DNA of 64,000 nucleotides, taken from assembly GCA_026119855.1 (NCBI GenBank), contig JAOWBW010000444.1, positions 620,001 through 684,000 of the forward strand, in the 5' to 3' direction. A program made the translations under genes and the position numbers. How positions within the stretch are numbered: the first letter of the stretch is position 1; each line of letters begins with the position of its first letter. Below the pieces are notes generated by a model. That model saw only the letters and a list, made by a program, of their open reading frames with translations, ran no database searches and was not told the origin of the DNA. The stretch is from Campanula takesimana (Eukaryota; Streptophyta; Magnoliopsida; Asterales; Campanulaceae). Below are positions 26,101 through 41,100 of this stretch, piece after piece.

Positions 26101-29100
26101 TGGAGAAATCTATTCATGATAGTTTATATAATCAAGGATGGAAATCTTATTCCACGTAAAACGCACATTCAAGAAAAAAGTTAGCATGACCGTTCCATCT
26201 CTTGACAGCTTCATAAGCAGGATTTTTTTTAATACTTTTTTTTTTAAAGAAAGCTACAATGTTGTTTCCATTTCATTTGTAATTTCTACATTCTAGTATT
26301 ATACTCCCTCCGTCCCAAAATATTTGTAGTTCTAGGATTTTCACACAAATTAAGAAAAGCAATCAATGCATGTCTAATGGACTAAATTACCCTTGAAATA
26401 TTACAAGTATCAAGACAATTAAATGCTTTTACAATGACAACTACCATCATAAATAAGGGTATATTTGACAAACAATGTCAAAGATGTCTAGAAAAAAGCA
26501 AAACTACAAATATTTTGGGACAAATTTCAACCCCTTAAACTACATATATTTTGGGACGGAGGGAGTATTCATTTTCATTCTAGCTACCGTACCAAACGAG
26601 CCCGAATAGCTTAGCGAAATTAATTTCACATACTCATCATGAGATGGGTTATTACTATTCACTATTCATGATTTATGCAATGATGGTTGCTGGGTGGCAA
26701 GACTTTTCTTTGACTACTTTAAGCGATACTCCCTCCGGACTCAATTATAAGCAACAAAAGTGGGTTTTTTTTGGACCTAAATATAAGCAACTCTAAGGGA
26801 TTTCAAGACTATTTAATACTCTCTTGACAAAACTGCCCCTATTTAATTATTCATTTTCAAATACAAGTGCACATTTATTACACATTTAATATGAGGATAT
26901 ATTAGTAATTTTAACATGTTTTTATTATAAAATCAAGACAATTAACTAACTTAACTACTTTCTTAATAGGTGTGATTTTAGTTATTTTTGCTTATATTTA
27001 GGACCGGAGGGAGTAACAAGAACCTGGCATGGTGACTGGACACTGTCACTCTCTCTCCTCCCCTCCGTCTTATTATTGTCTTGGTTCTCTTCATTCATTC
27101 ACTAGTGGCATCGATGAGTAGAGTGTAAAATTAGTTATATTGCATCTAAATATCTAAAGCATGTACTTCCAAATGTACCAATGCATAGTGGACCTTGGGA
27201 TACAGTTTTTTTTTTTTTTCCTTTTTGGGGGATGTGGGGAGGGTGGGGGGTGGGGTTGGGGTTGGGGAGACACAAAGTCTAATAAATGGTAATGTATATT
27301 GTTTATGAATCATAGTCTTAAAACTTAAAAACGTCTGTATTGGTAATCCTTAGTTTCTGCCATAATCTCTAGGTTTAAATTCATTTTCAACCAGTGTACT
27401 TTACTTCGACTTTCACTTTAACCACTATACTTGTTTTTTAGCACGTAAACCACAATTTGTTTTTAAAACTATCATTTTAGCCACAAATGCGCGGATTAGA
27501 CACGTATTAGGCACAATTTAGACACAAATTTGTGGCTAAAATGATAGTTTTCCAAAACTTTTGTGGTTTTCGTGCTAAAAAACAAGTATAATGGTTAAGG
27601 TGAATGTCAAGGTAAACTACAGTGGTTGAAAATGAATTTAAACAGTCTCTGCCATTGATATTGCTTGCATTCAAATTTCCGTTCCTGCATATGAAAATCT
27701 TGTGAAATGCTTTTGTGAATAAAAAGTTGCGATGCTTTTAGGATCGCTTATATCTTTGGTCCTTTTTGCTCAAATGACCTCTACCATGATTCTTGGTTTG
27801 TAAATTTGTTGTTTTTGATTAGGAAATATGTGTAGATAAAAAACTGTCAGACTGGTATTGAGAAGTTGCGTGGCTAGCATTTGTGTCTTTTTGACGACCT
27901 CTTTTTTCTCTTCCTGTCTAGCTCAAGTGACTTTTACCAAGATTATTAGGTTTTAAATGCTTGTAGATGATTTTGGTTTGGGAGACTGTCCAGCAAATCG
28001 TCTGCAAGCCATTGTTGGACTAGCGATCCTTTGCATTCTTTTCTTTTCTGTATCTTGTATGATTTTTGCATTCTTTTCTTTTCTGTTGCTTGTATGATTT
28101 GATTTACTTCGTAATGTTTATGAAACAATTTTGTAAGATTGCGGCAGACGTGATGGACTGAGAAGTTTCTCTCATTATATTTCAGGTAACAATCTCACTG
28201 ATCGTTTTCGTGATCAATTTAGCCCTATGCTATTTGGTCAAACAGTGCCATGGTCGTCAGATTCTACTATTATTCGTATGCCTCTTTCATCCGAGTGCAT
28301 GAAAGAAACAAGTGAAAGCGGATCAAAGAGGATAAAGATTATATTTGAAAATTTTATGGAGCATGGCTCAAGAACTCTTCTATTCCTTAAGTCAGTTATG
28401 CAGGTAATTTTAAATCATGTCGCTAATCATTTTATAGATGATCTGTTATTACTAGTCAAGTCGAGGTGCCTTTTTCTCCCCTTTTTTGGTTGTCGTGGTT
28501 CAAGTTGTCAAAAATCGGTAGATTGTGCAACTCTTCTACATAACGAAGGAATTGGTAAGTTTTCCTGATGGAAATGTGCCATGAGTGGAATTATAATAGA
28601 GCGCTGCCGAGTCAAGAGGAGTTATCTGTGTCACCTGCTACTGAAATATCTTTCTTGAAAATTTGTTTATTTAAAGACGATATATGCAGTGCAAAGAAGG
28701 ATCTTTGAATGTTTACTACTATCACAACACGTGCCTACTCCAATTGAGGGTCAAAATTACATGTGGGTTATAAAAATGTTAGACTCCAGCAAGCGAATTG
28801 CATGAGGGGCCATGGATAGTTCGCCAGGTCAAGCAACAAATAACATTGAATGGAGGGTGTAGCGAATTGATAATTTTTTGTTCGACATATTTTTCATTGC
28901 ACGTGGGTGGGTACCTTGGAAATGAATGTCTTAAGATCTTAGGTTATGGGCCCGATTAGCCTAGTCTGTTTCGCGACCCAAGCTTCTCTATCGATATTGC
29001 ACCTTGAATTAGTTTAGATTCATAAAAGGCGACAACAACTTATTATGGTCAAGTATCGTTGAGGCAACCGTGAACATTATGGTCAAGTATCCTTGAGGCA

Positions 29101-32100
29101 ACCGTGGGCATTATGGTTGATTTGAATGCTAAGGCTTAATTTTGCTTCCGAGCATACTGTAGTTGTCTAAGTGCCACTTGCGAGTGTTTCACATCACGAT
29201 GCGGAGAACCTGAGCGTTCTTTTCCCTGAAAATTCGGATTTTTCGGACAAGCAAGCCCATTCTTATTTTGTGTGAGAAAGTTCTTTTATTTTTATTAACT
29301 GTTATAGACAAATAAGTGGTACGCGTTGGGTTTAGGGGAAAATAGTGACAAGTTGGAGGAAGATGGCTTGCTGAGAAGTAAGAAGATCTCGGAGAACTAA
29401 TTCAAATTTATGCTAGGAAGATCGACTATGGATGCAATCTATCTAATGAGCCACATAATGGAGAACTATCTAAATAAAAAGAAGAATTTACAATATTTCA
29501 TTGACTTGGAGAAGGGGTATGATAAGTACCAAAAGAGGTACTTTGGTTGGATTTAGCAAAGAAAGGTGTCTCGAGGAAATATATTGACATCATCAAGGAC
29601 ATGTATGGCGGAGTTAGTACAAGTGTGCGAACTACTGTTGGAAACTTAGAAGAATTGCCTATTACGATTGGAGTGCATCAAGGTTTTACACTTGGTTCAT
29701 TGTTCTTTGCTATAATCATTGACGAATTGACGAGGTCAATTCAAGACGATTTACTGTGGTGTATGATGTTCACATATGTTGTGTTGACTGATGAGATAAA
29801 AGAAGGTGTTGAAAGTAAGCTGGAATCGTGGAGACATACTTGGAAATATCGAGGATTTAGGCTGAGTATAACCAAATCTGAATATTTGGAGTTTACGTTT
29901 AGCAGAGTGGGAGTGAGGGCAGGGGCGATCACCTTAAATGGAAAGCTTGTCCAAGTGGCTCTGACTTTTTTGCTATCTTGGATCTATTATAAAAATAGAT
30001 GGAGAATTGAGTAGAGATGTGACTATGTGAATACCCATTTCTGATGCAACAACGCTTGGGAAGTTTCATATAATAATTATATTAATGTTGGGCCAAAATG
30101 AGATATTCATAATAGCATAAAAATATGAGTCGCCACGCCGTTTTATTAGAGCCAAAACATTGAGAAAATGCTTAATCATGTAAATGGGTTCGGGGGTCAA
30201 GTTACGATAAGAGAAGAATATTAAGCGTTATCACTCCTATCGTCCGAATGATCGGGCGTTCTATCATGATGGGGTGTAGGTTGTGTGCGGTGTTTACGGG
30301 AATAGATTATAGAAGTGGGATCATGCATAAGGTGGAGGGGAGAGAAAGAAGTAATTGATGATCACATCCTAGAACGATGATTACACCATCAATATGATCG
30401 ATGTGTGATCATTACTATTCATCATTGGAGAATTAATTGATCATGGAAATATTTATCTAAAGATTAGGGTTTAGGAGTAGTTCCTAGATCATATTCAGGT
30501 TTGACGAAACCTTAGATCATCATAGGCTATGAAATAACATGTTATCACGAAGATCGAAACCCTAAATTTAGCATAATATAAGGTTTTAATCTAAGAACAT
30601 GAAGAACATGCGAAGGACATATGAATAAACATGATAAAAACATGCATAATATGGATCTAAATTCTAAACTAAGAACATGGCAAGAATATCACTAAAAGGA
30701 CTAGAGGACTTACCTACGTTGGCAAGAACTAGTGTTGGATCTTTTTGAGGATATGAATGGTGTTCTTGGATGCTTGAAACAAGAGTTTTCTCGTCACCTC
30801 GGGGACTTGAATTCTCTCTGGAACGAATTTATGGTGTTTTTCGGGATCCTGAATTATGAGGAGAGGTGCCCTATTTATGAGAAATCGGGCTGGCAATGTT
30901 GGCCGCGTGGCCAAGGTCGAATGTGGCCGCGTGGCCAAGGATGGATGTGGCCGCGTGGCCAACCCTTGAGCGTGGCGTGGATTTTAAGTTAGGGTTAATC
31001 TGGTCTCTGGAAACCTGATTTGGTCAGGTTTAGGTTTCCTAATATGATTAGGTCTCCTAAGATAGGGTTTTGAGCTTTTTTGGAAATCCGGGGCAAGTCC
31101 TTGTAAGGTTCTAAATCCCTATAAAGTCCTCGTACTTTCTGGAATACCAAATTAACTCAGACCGGGTACTAATAGACTCACAGAATCAAAGCAGGTTGGT
31201 TGAAATTGAAGAGTACACAGAAGTTCTTTGTGATTGGCATGCCCCAGATTTAAGGAAGAATTCTACCGTACGACAATCAAGCTTGCGCTGTTATGGTATA
31301 TGGCTCTAAGTGTTGGGCCGTTAAACAAAGTCACGTTCATAAAATGAATGTGGCGGAGATGCACATGCTACGATGGATGAGTGGGCATACAAGAAGGGAT
31401 CGATTGATGAATGAGATGATTAGGCGGAAACTAGGAGTTGCACCCATTGAAGAGAACATGAGGGAGAATCGATTAAGGTGGTTTGGTCATATGAGAAGAA
31501 AACCATGCGATGCACCGGTTTGGAGGTCCGAAGAGTAGAGAAGTGTATTATGGTGAGGGGTTGATGAAGGCTTAGGAAAACATGGATAAGGGTGATTGAA
31601 AGTGATTGGGTGTACTTGGGGTTGAGGAAAATATGGCGCTGGTTAGAGCAGAATGGAGGGAGAAAATTCAAGTGAATGAGGGGGATTAATTTAATTTTAC
31701 TATTCTTTTTCTCGTTTTTCCCCTTTCTTTTTTTTTCCTTTCTATATTTGATTTTATTTGCTTTTTATCTTATTTTTCCAAATTTCTTCCCTCCTATTTC
31801 TTTATTTATATTTTTTAGTTTAGTTTTTTTACTTCACCTCTTTCATTGACGATTCCATATGATGATTAATGTTAGCCGACCCTAAATCATCTTGGGACTA
31901 TGGCTTTATTATTGTTGAAGGATTCCTTCCTGTCTCGAATCCAATGGCAATTAGATCGGCCAATTTCAGATTGTTTTCATATTCTTCTGGAGTCGTCTCA
32001 TGTTTAGTGAGGCCTTACTCGTGTTGAGAATACTTGGTTGATGCATCATGACATCACGATATGTAGGTTGGTGGTCTGATTGTCAAGTCTAACAGTGGTC

Positions 32101-35100
32101 TAAGTCTGTCTGTGAATAGATTGAGATTTGTTTGTGAGAGTTGAAAATATGGAATGAAGTGGTGTGTCAAGAGTCGCAAAATTAGGTCTAACGTCTATCT
32201 TTGAAATTGAGAAGGTAGAAGAGTTGGGTTAGCTGTCTGAAGATCTTGCTATTAGCTGGAATGCTATGAGAAATAAGTTTATGGGGATAATTTTGAGGGA
32301 GGACACTAGGTTGTATCAGCAATCTAGGATGAAGTGGGTTAGAGAGGGTGATTGTAACCCCAGGTTCTTCTATATTATTGCTTATAGGAAGAGGAGGAAG
32401 AGTTATATTTTGGATCTTCACTTAGGTTCTGGTGGAATGGTGAGACATCTAACCTTAGTTTCTCTGTCTTACAAATTTTATATAAATAAATAAATAAATT
32501 ATGAGGTAACATTAGTATACATAGGCTTGAGGATCTGGATTGATGTCCTCTTGATTAGATGATAGTAGTGCGCGGTTAGATAGATCCTTCTCTGAGGAGG
32601 GAGTTCGCTCGGTAATTACTGGGATGGCGGGTGATAAGGTCCCTGGACCTGATGGTTTGTTTCTCTATGATTTTTTTCGTTTTTGCTGGATGTCTTGAAA
32701 GATCATATTATGGAGTTCTGAGGGTATTATGGGAATGTTGTTCGGAAAACATTGATTCAACACGGATTACCCTTGTATTTCCGTTAAGGTAGTGATACTA
32801 GACCATTAGGTAACTAGTCCGTACGATTATTACTTAGGTATCATGCGTGAGAATTAGGTACATTTTCAGTCGAACATCAAAAGTGCTTTTATTTTAAGGG
32901 TACACAAATCGTTGATGGAGCTCAAGTTGCAAATGGTCGAGGATCTCAAATATTAAATGGGCTCTGCTGAAGTTGGATTTTGGTTAGGCCTACTATACAG
33001 TAAGTTCTACGGATAATGTGATGAAGCTGAAAGGCTTTGGTCTTAGGTGGAGAAGGTAGATCCAGGGCTTTCTTTGCGCTCTCTCTCTTCCTCAGTCCTC
33101 GTTGACAAGTGCAAGAGTTGCACAGTGCTTTGATATATATATATATATATATATATATTCCTTTTTTTGTTGGGGGGGGGTGTGACCTGTCTTGTCTATT
33201 CCTCCTTTTTCCCTTTATCGGGCATAAGGCATGATTAGTCTGCTGCCATTTCATAGTGTAGATACTATTTATTCCTTTTTGTTTGTTTTGTTCTGATGGA
33301 CTGATTGTCCATCCTTTGTAAGTTCTCTTTAATTTAATTCATTTGGTTTCGTACTAAAAATGCTTCATTAGGGATTTGTGGTAAAAAAACAAAAACAAAA
33401 ACAATTGCTTTGTCTGATTGTCTTTTACTCTCGGGTTTTCTGCATTAACACACCCTCTATGCTTGGATACACTAATTCAGGTGTCACTCTTAACATGGGA
33501 ACAAGGAAATGCACAGCTGTCCTCTGATTATTCAATCAATGTTGATTCATCAAACGCAGTGGCACGGAATCCATTCTCAGAAAAGAAGTGGAAGAAGTTC
33601 CAATTATCAAATTTATTTGGTAGCTCAAATGCAGCTATCAAGTTACATGTCATTGATATTAGTTTGCAACAAGGAGAAACTAGAGTTGCTGACCGTTGGC
33701 TCATCGTGCTTAGTTTGGGTTCCGGGCAAACAAGAAATATGGCCCTTGATAGGTATGTTTGATGATAACTCTAGTCCATTCTGCGCGTAATTGCTTGTCA
33801 AAGTAGTAAACACATTTCTTATAGTCTGAAGTCATATTTACAAGAAAGTTAAATAATCTTGAGTGGAATATTTACAAATTAAAAAATATTGTCCTTAATC
33901 TTTTACGAAGGCTTTGTTGTCGTTCCTTTTCCGTTTTTTTCCACTGATCTCTTCTTTTAATTAGTTTTTTTTTCCTCACATCTTTTCATTGACGATTACA
34001 CATGAGATTCATGTTAGCCAACCCCACATCATTTAGGGACTAAAAGCTTTGTTGTTGTTGTTGTTGTTTTACGAAGGAAGAAACAAAAGGATATGTTAGT
34101 AAGCTATGAGCATAATTTGATATCTTGTATTTTATTTATGTCCATGAACTCTTAATAGCATAACCTGTCTTACCTTTTTCTCAGAATTCTAGCTCTTGAG
34201 AAAAGCAGATGTATCTATATCGGGACCTATAATGGCTAAATAGCTAGTAATCAGTACTACTACAACTAAAGTTCATCATCCAAGCCCAAGAAACCGTGAA
34301 GTGTATAATTATAGTTTGTTGTCCAAGCCCACTAAAACTTGACATGTATAATTCTTTATCGTTTCTGTTGCCTGAAGATTCCGTCCCTTATTTGCACATT
34401 CTTCTTTCTTTTTGATCTACACACGAATATCAATATAAATGCCTTGATTTTTGGTAATTCTGTATACGCATTTGTAGTAAACCAAACATATGTTTCGATG
34501 AAAGGGATAATGGATGTTTTAAAACATCAATCTCAGATTCTAATGCAGCAAAAACCGCTGCAACTAAATATAAGGAGTAGTTGCTCTCCGTATTAGAATC
34601 CAACGTAAGTACTTATAGACTATATAGGCTATTGAATGATTTGATGTGTACACATAATATGTTAATTCAATCCTAGACAATTTTAACTAATACATTCCAA
34701 CTTCCAAGTTTCAAGACAATGAGAAAACCAAATGGCACCATTGATCCCAAAACATTAACTAACCTTGATCGGAAGTCCTAAACTACAACTTATTTGATTT
34801 TAGTCGCATCAATCTCCCTTGTTTGTGAAGGACTAGTCCTTGAGTTATTCATAATCGTCTCTTGGAATGGACCTTTGTAGTCGAGTTGCCACTATTTTCA
34901 CAGCTCTGCCAGGATCCTTCTGTAGGGAAAGTGAATGTCCAAGATTTCGCCTCTTGGTCCTTTGTGATTGTTTAATTCATTGGAGAAAACTGTATGTCCC
35001 ACTTCACCGTTGCCGTTTATGGTCCTCGATCTTCTATTCAAGTACAACATATACTGTACACTGAGTAATCTGAGCAGCAAAAAATTGCTGCAAATAAATA

Positions 35101-38100
35101 TGATTGCTGTTATAAGCAGCAAGGAAGCTTGAGATTGCTGAGGAAGGAGAGGATTTCCAAGATTTGGTATATAGTTTGATCAAAATAAGGCTGTACTAGA
35201 TTGAATACAGCCCAGCTGCTTATAGACTGAATAAGGTTATTTAAAATCACACTTCATGCACCTAAGATGATAAGTCAAGCCTATACAATTAAAACTAAAT
35301 TTTAACTTTCAAGTCATTGAGAAAACAAAAAGATATCATTAGTCGCAAAACATGCAAATACCCATAATATGAAATGTTAAATTTAACATTTGGAATGATT
35401 TGGGCTGCAGCAGATTCATTTGCAGAGGGTGGAACTAATGGATAGGCTCATAGGAATCATATACGTCCTTTATAGGTTCATCATTAGTCCATATGATAGC
35501 CTTATACTTGTCATCTTTTCCAGCAAGTTAAAACATGTTCACGTGAATTGAGAGCTTTATGCTAGTGTTGCTTCATTGTGAGGCCTGACTTTTATTATTC
35601 TTGCGGATCAAAGCTCGCTTGCCAAACTTGTCCTTTTTAAATCTGTCACAACTTCCTTTTCAATATTTAGTTCCTCGATACAAATTTGATGATCAAATTG
35701 CATTATCAAAATTCACTACATGCATCCATTTCGCTGGAGCTTTATTTTTACATTTGCTGGCCAACTGAGAATGTCAAGAGTTTATGCATTTGTATTCGAT
35801 AAGGAATACTCCCTCCGTCCCATACTTATCGCTACTTTTCGTTGACCATATTTGAACTTTGACCAACATTTTATGCTAAATTATTAATCGCCATAAAAAA
35901 AATTAAAAATAGTTATTAAATCACCAATAGAAACATTATCAATAACCACCTTTAAATTTTTATAGAGATTAATAGTTTAACATAAAATATTAGTCAAAGT
36001 TCAAATATGGTCAACGAAAAGTAGCGATAAGTATGGGACGGAGGGAGTATGCAATAGATGATTCTTCTGGCTTCTATGGAAGCGGGAGATCTCATATTTA
36101 TTTTGTTTCTTTTAGTTACATGTGGTCTGTAAATATTGCTTCTGATAATTACGGAGTTAATTTTCACCGCAGGAGGTATCTGGCATACAATCTGACGCCA
36201 GTTGCTGGAGTTGCAGCTCATATCTTGCGAAATAGCGGTCCTCCTGAGGCTCATTTTTCAACATCCATCATGTCTCCACTTCCTTTATCACCTGGTATGA
36301 GCATACCAGTTACTATTCTCGGATGTTTTCTTGTCCGTCACAATCGGGGCCGTTACCTATTTAAGTACCAAGAAATTGATTCTTTGGCCAATACACAACG
36401 TGATGCTGGTAATCAGTTAATAGAAGCCTGGAACAGGGAACTTATGTCGTGTGTTCGTGATTCATACATCAAATTGGTGCTGGAAATGCAAAAGTTAAGA
36501 AGAGAACCATCAATTTCAAGCCTGGAGTCAAGTGAAAGCCATGCTGTTAGTTTGGCTTTGAAGGGGTATGGGGATCAAATATATACCTTTTGGCCTCGGT
36601 CTAGCAGGCAGTTCACACCTGGTGGAGAAAGTAATTACATTTCATCAAATGTTCTTAAAGCTGACTGGGAGTGTTTAGTTGACCAGGTAATACGACCTCT
36701 CTATTCTCGGCTTGTTGACCTTCCTGTGTGGCAGCTGTATTCGGGAGATCTAGTGAAGGCGGAAGAGGGTATGTTCCTGTCACAACCTGGAAGTGGAGTT
36801 GGTGACAATTTGCTGCCTGCTACTGTTTGTTCCTTTGTGAAAGAACATTATCCAGTATTTTCCGTGCCATGGGAATTTGTGTCTGAAATTCAGGCAGTTG
36901 GTGTAACTGTAAGAGAAATCAAACCTAAGATGGTCCGGGACCTTCTTAGAGGTTTCCCAACTTCTTCCGGTCTCCGTTCGGTTGATACTTACGTGGACGT
37001 CCTTGAGTATTGCTTGTCAGATGTTCAGTTCCCAGAGCCATCTTATATGAGTGATTCCGTCAGTGTAGAAAGTAATGATGATGTAGGCAGCACTTCTCTT
37101 TCTGCATCAATTCCGAATTCACATCTTGTTGATCGGAACCGAACCTCAAGTTCTGGTTCAGGAGGAGATGCAATAGAAATGATGGCCAGCTTAGGAAAGG
37201 CGCTGTTTGATTTTGGTCGTGTTGTTGTTGAAGATATAGGTAAGAGTGGAGGTTCCTTGTCTCACAGAAACACTATAGATGGACTCGACAGAAGTATGGA
37301 CCGAAAACTTCTGTCCTTCGTGGCTGATCTCAAAGGCTTACCATGTCCAACTGCAACAAATCATCTTACGAAGCTCGGGATCACTGAGCTTTGGGTCGGA
37401 AACAAGGAGCAACAAACGCTTATGATTCCATTGGCTGCAAAGTTTATCCATCCAAAGGTATTGGAGCGACCAATCTTGGTTGATATTTTTTCCAATTCCG
37501 CTCTACATTCATTATTAAAAGTTCAGAACTTCTCTCTTCGCCTGCTGGCCAATCATATGAAGTTTGTTTTCAATGTGCACTGGGTCAACCATGTAATTGA
37601 CTCAAATTCTGCGCCGTGGTTTTCATGGGAGAACACTACAGAATCTGGCAGTGAAGGTGGCCCTTCTTCTATTTGGATTAGACTATTTTGGAAAAGTTTC
37701 AGGGGCTCAGTTGAAGATCTTTTACTCTTTTCTGATTGGCCACTAATTCCTGCTTTTCTTGGTAGACCTGTCTTATGCCGTGTGAGAGAGCGTCATCTTG
37801 TATTCATTCCACCCCCGTTTTCAGATTTAGACTCTGTGGGTGAGTCGGGCGCTGCTGACGTAGAAGGAATAGCTTCTGAATCTGAGCCATTCAGCACTTA
37901 TAAGTTAGCCTTTAAAGTTGCTCAACGAAAGTACCCTTGGTTGATTTCATTGCTAAATCAATGTAACATACCCATATTTGATGCAGACTTCATAGATTGT
38001 GCTGCTCCACTAAACTGTTTCCCTGCACCTAACCAATCACTGGGGCTTGTTATAGCATCAAAACTTGTTGCAGCTAAACATGCTGGTTATTTGCCTGCAG

Positions 38101-41100
38101 TCACGTCTTTCTTAGCTTCAGACTGTGATGACCTCTTTACTCTTTTTGCATCAGATTTCTCTTCCAATGCCTCCGAATACACAAGCGAATATATCGAAGT
38201 GTTGCGTGATTTACCTATATATAGGACGGTTACTGGAACTTATACCCGGTTGCGCAGCCAAGATCTGTGTTTGATATCGTCAAATACATTTCTCAAGCCG
38301 TATGATGACCGATGCCTTTCTCACGTCACAGATTCTGTTGAAAGTTTGTTTGTGCGGGCCCTCGGGGTATCAGAATTACGAGATCAGCAGATATTGGTGA
38401 GGTTCGCTTTACCTGGCTTTGAAAGCAAGCCCCAGCCTGAGCAGGAGGACATTTTGATTTATCTTTATACAAATTGGGAGGATTTACAACATGATTCTTC
38501 TGTTATTGAAGCGTTGAAGGAGACAAAGTTTGTACGAAATGCTGATGAACTTTCATTACAGCTGTCTAAACCCAAAGACCTCTTTGATCCTAGTGATTCT
38601 TTGTTAGCGTCTATATTTTCTGGTGAGTTAAGGAAGTTTCCTGGAGAAAGGTTTGTTGTAGATGGATGGCTTAAGGTGCTGCGAAAAACAGGTCTCAGGA
38701 ATACGACAGATGGAGATGTTGTACTTGAATGTGCCAAACGAGTAGAATTTCTTGGACGTGAATCTATAAAGCCTTTGGGAATTGTCGACGACGACCTTGG
38801 CGCGGATTTAAATTCAAAAAAAGAAGTTTCTTTGGAAATATGGTTGTTAGCTGAAACTCTTGTCAAAGCTATATTCTCAAACTTTGCTGTTCTTTATGGA
38901 AGTAACTTCTGCAATCTTCTTGGAAAGATTGCATGCATTCCTTCCGAGAAGGGGTTTCCAAACGTAAGTGGCAAGAACGGTGGAAAAAGAGTGCTTTGCT
39001 CATATGAAGAAGCGATTTTGTTGAAAGATTGGCCACTTGGCTGGAGTTCTGCACCCATCCTTTCTCGTGCAAGCGTTGTTCCACCTGAGTACTCATGGGG
39101 AGCCCTTCACCTGAAGAGTCCTCCTCCTTTTTCTACCGTTTTGGAACACTTGCAGGTAATAAAATTCTGATTCACTCGTTATCAAAGATACAACTGCATA
39201 AATTGATCATCTCACAAATCTATGTTAAAGGTTATTGGAAGAAACTGCGGTGAGGACACTCTTGCTCATTGGCCAAGTACATCAGGTTTGATGACTGTTG
39301 AGGAAGCATTGTTTGAGATCTTAACATATCTGGAAAGGGTTTGGTGTACCCTATCTTCTTCAGGTAGCTTTTATATATTCTTGTTCTGAAACACCACTTT
39401 TCTTCTGCTAGATAGCAATCCTTTTACTATGCATGGCTATTCATTTTTTTTTTTAGTTTGGTATGGTCCAGTGATGGATCCAAGATTCCTATCTCTTGGA
39501 GTGAGGTGGGTGGTTGGGCACTAGGTGTTAAAATGATAGTCCCTCTTTTCATTTATATTTGTCCCAAAAAGAGAGTCCTATTTCTATAATTGTTGTGTTA
39601 AATGATTGAACTTCCTAACTTAACCTTGTGATGAATCTATTGACTAATGCATGGTTGTTGCAAGAGAGAGTTTAGTGGGAGTAACAATTGGATCTCACTA
39701 AGGGTAATGAAAATGACAATGTGTTGTGTTTATGCTTGAATAGTCAAACGGGATTATCATTTTGGGATGGAGGGATTATTATAAATGCTTCTGCATTGCT
39801 ATGTTGTTGGCAGCTCAACTTTGTATTGCTGTGTTACAAGGTTAGGTAATTACATATGATAAGTCAATGGCTGTTCTGATAGACCTTGTATTATTTCTTG
39901 TCAAATATTATCGTTCTTTGATTGGCAATTAGGTGCTTAGTACCCTTCTGGAGGGTGATTCGTTCATGCAGCTGTGATTCTGCATCATGTTCTTTCTTTG
40001 GCTCAATTTATTTAAAATGTTGGTTATGTTTAAGTTTAGGGCTAATATTTTGGTCCCTGACATTGCATGATTATGTGACAATTTTTCTTCTTGTTTCATT
40101 GCTTAAATGGCAGACATATCGGAATTACAGCGAGTGGCATTCATGCCAGCAGCTAATGGCACACGATTAGTAACAGCAAGTTACCTTTTTGCTCGTCTGA
40201 GTATTAATCTTTCACCATTTGCATTTGAACTTCCTTCTCGATATCTCCCATTTGTGAAGATTCTTAAAGACTTGGGGCTTCAAGACACCCTCTCTGTCAC
40301 TTGTGCAAAGGATATTCTCTTAAATCTTCAAAAAGCTTGTGGATATCAGCGTCTCAATCCGAACGAACACCGGGCCGTGATGGAAATTTTGCATTTTGTC
40401 GGTCAAAACACGTCAGATAGATCTAACTGGGATTCTGAGATGATAGTCCCTGATGATGGTTGCAGACTAGTTCATGCAAATTCTTGTATATATATCGATT
40501 CTTATGGCTCTCGATATGTGAAATATATTGACATTTCCAGGCTGAGATTTGTTCATCCTGAACTTTCAGAGAAATTATGTGCGGTCTTTGGCATAAAAAA
40601 GTTGTCTGATGTTGTTGTGGAGGTAACAATGTCTAACCGTATTTCCTTATTCCCTACATCTTTTAAACTTATACTCCCTCCGTCTCGGAAAGTTAGTCTC
40701 ATTTGACTTTTTATATGATCAACACAAGTGAACTTTGGCCAACATTACTATCAATCTAATCACTCCAATAAAATATTAAAAATTGTTATTGATAAATCAC
40801 TTAAAGTTAGTCTTATTTGACTTTTTATGGCCAGCACAAGTGAACTTTGGCCAAATATTAATATCAATCTAATCATCCCAATAAAATGCTAAATTGTTAT
40901 TGATAAGTCACTAAATGATTTATCAACATAATTTGGAATTTTATTGGGCTGATGAGCAGGTTGACATTAATGTTTGGTCAAGTGTTGACCTTAAAAGTCA
41001 AACAAGTCTAAGTTTCCGGGACGGAGTATTTGTTATGCTAGTGTCTTGGTCACGCCATTTGACCTAATGCTTGTCTCATTTCAGGAACTAGATAATACTG

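Larger units (their letters stand above)
19763..28185 (+). other. Intron 5 (8.4 kb), MITE-rich
   Basis: GTGCTC...TTTCAG. Individual elements are listed separately. The stretches 19763-21336, 22946-24671, 25645-26301 and 27644-28185 hold no gene or clear element, only AT-rich DNA with homopolymer runs. Confidence 0.85.

Noticed and set aside
36033..36172. Upstream extension of the exon 8 frame to an ATG-like start
   Set aside because: It begins in a MITE end and crosses the intron 7 acceptor; protein similarity starts exactly after the AG at 36172.
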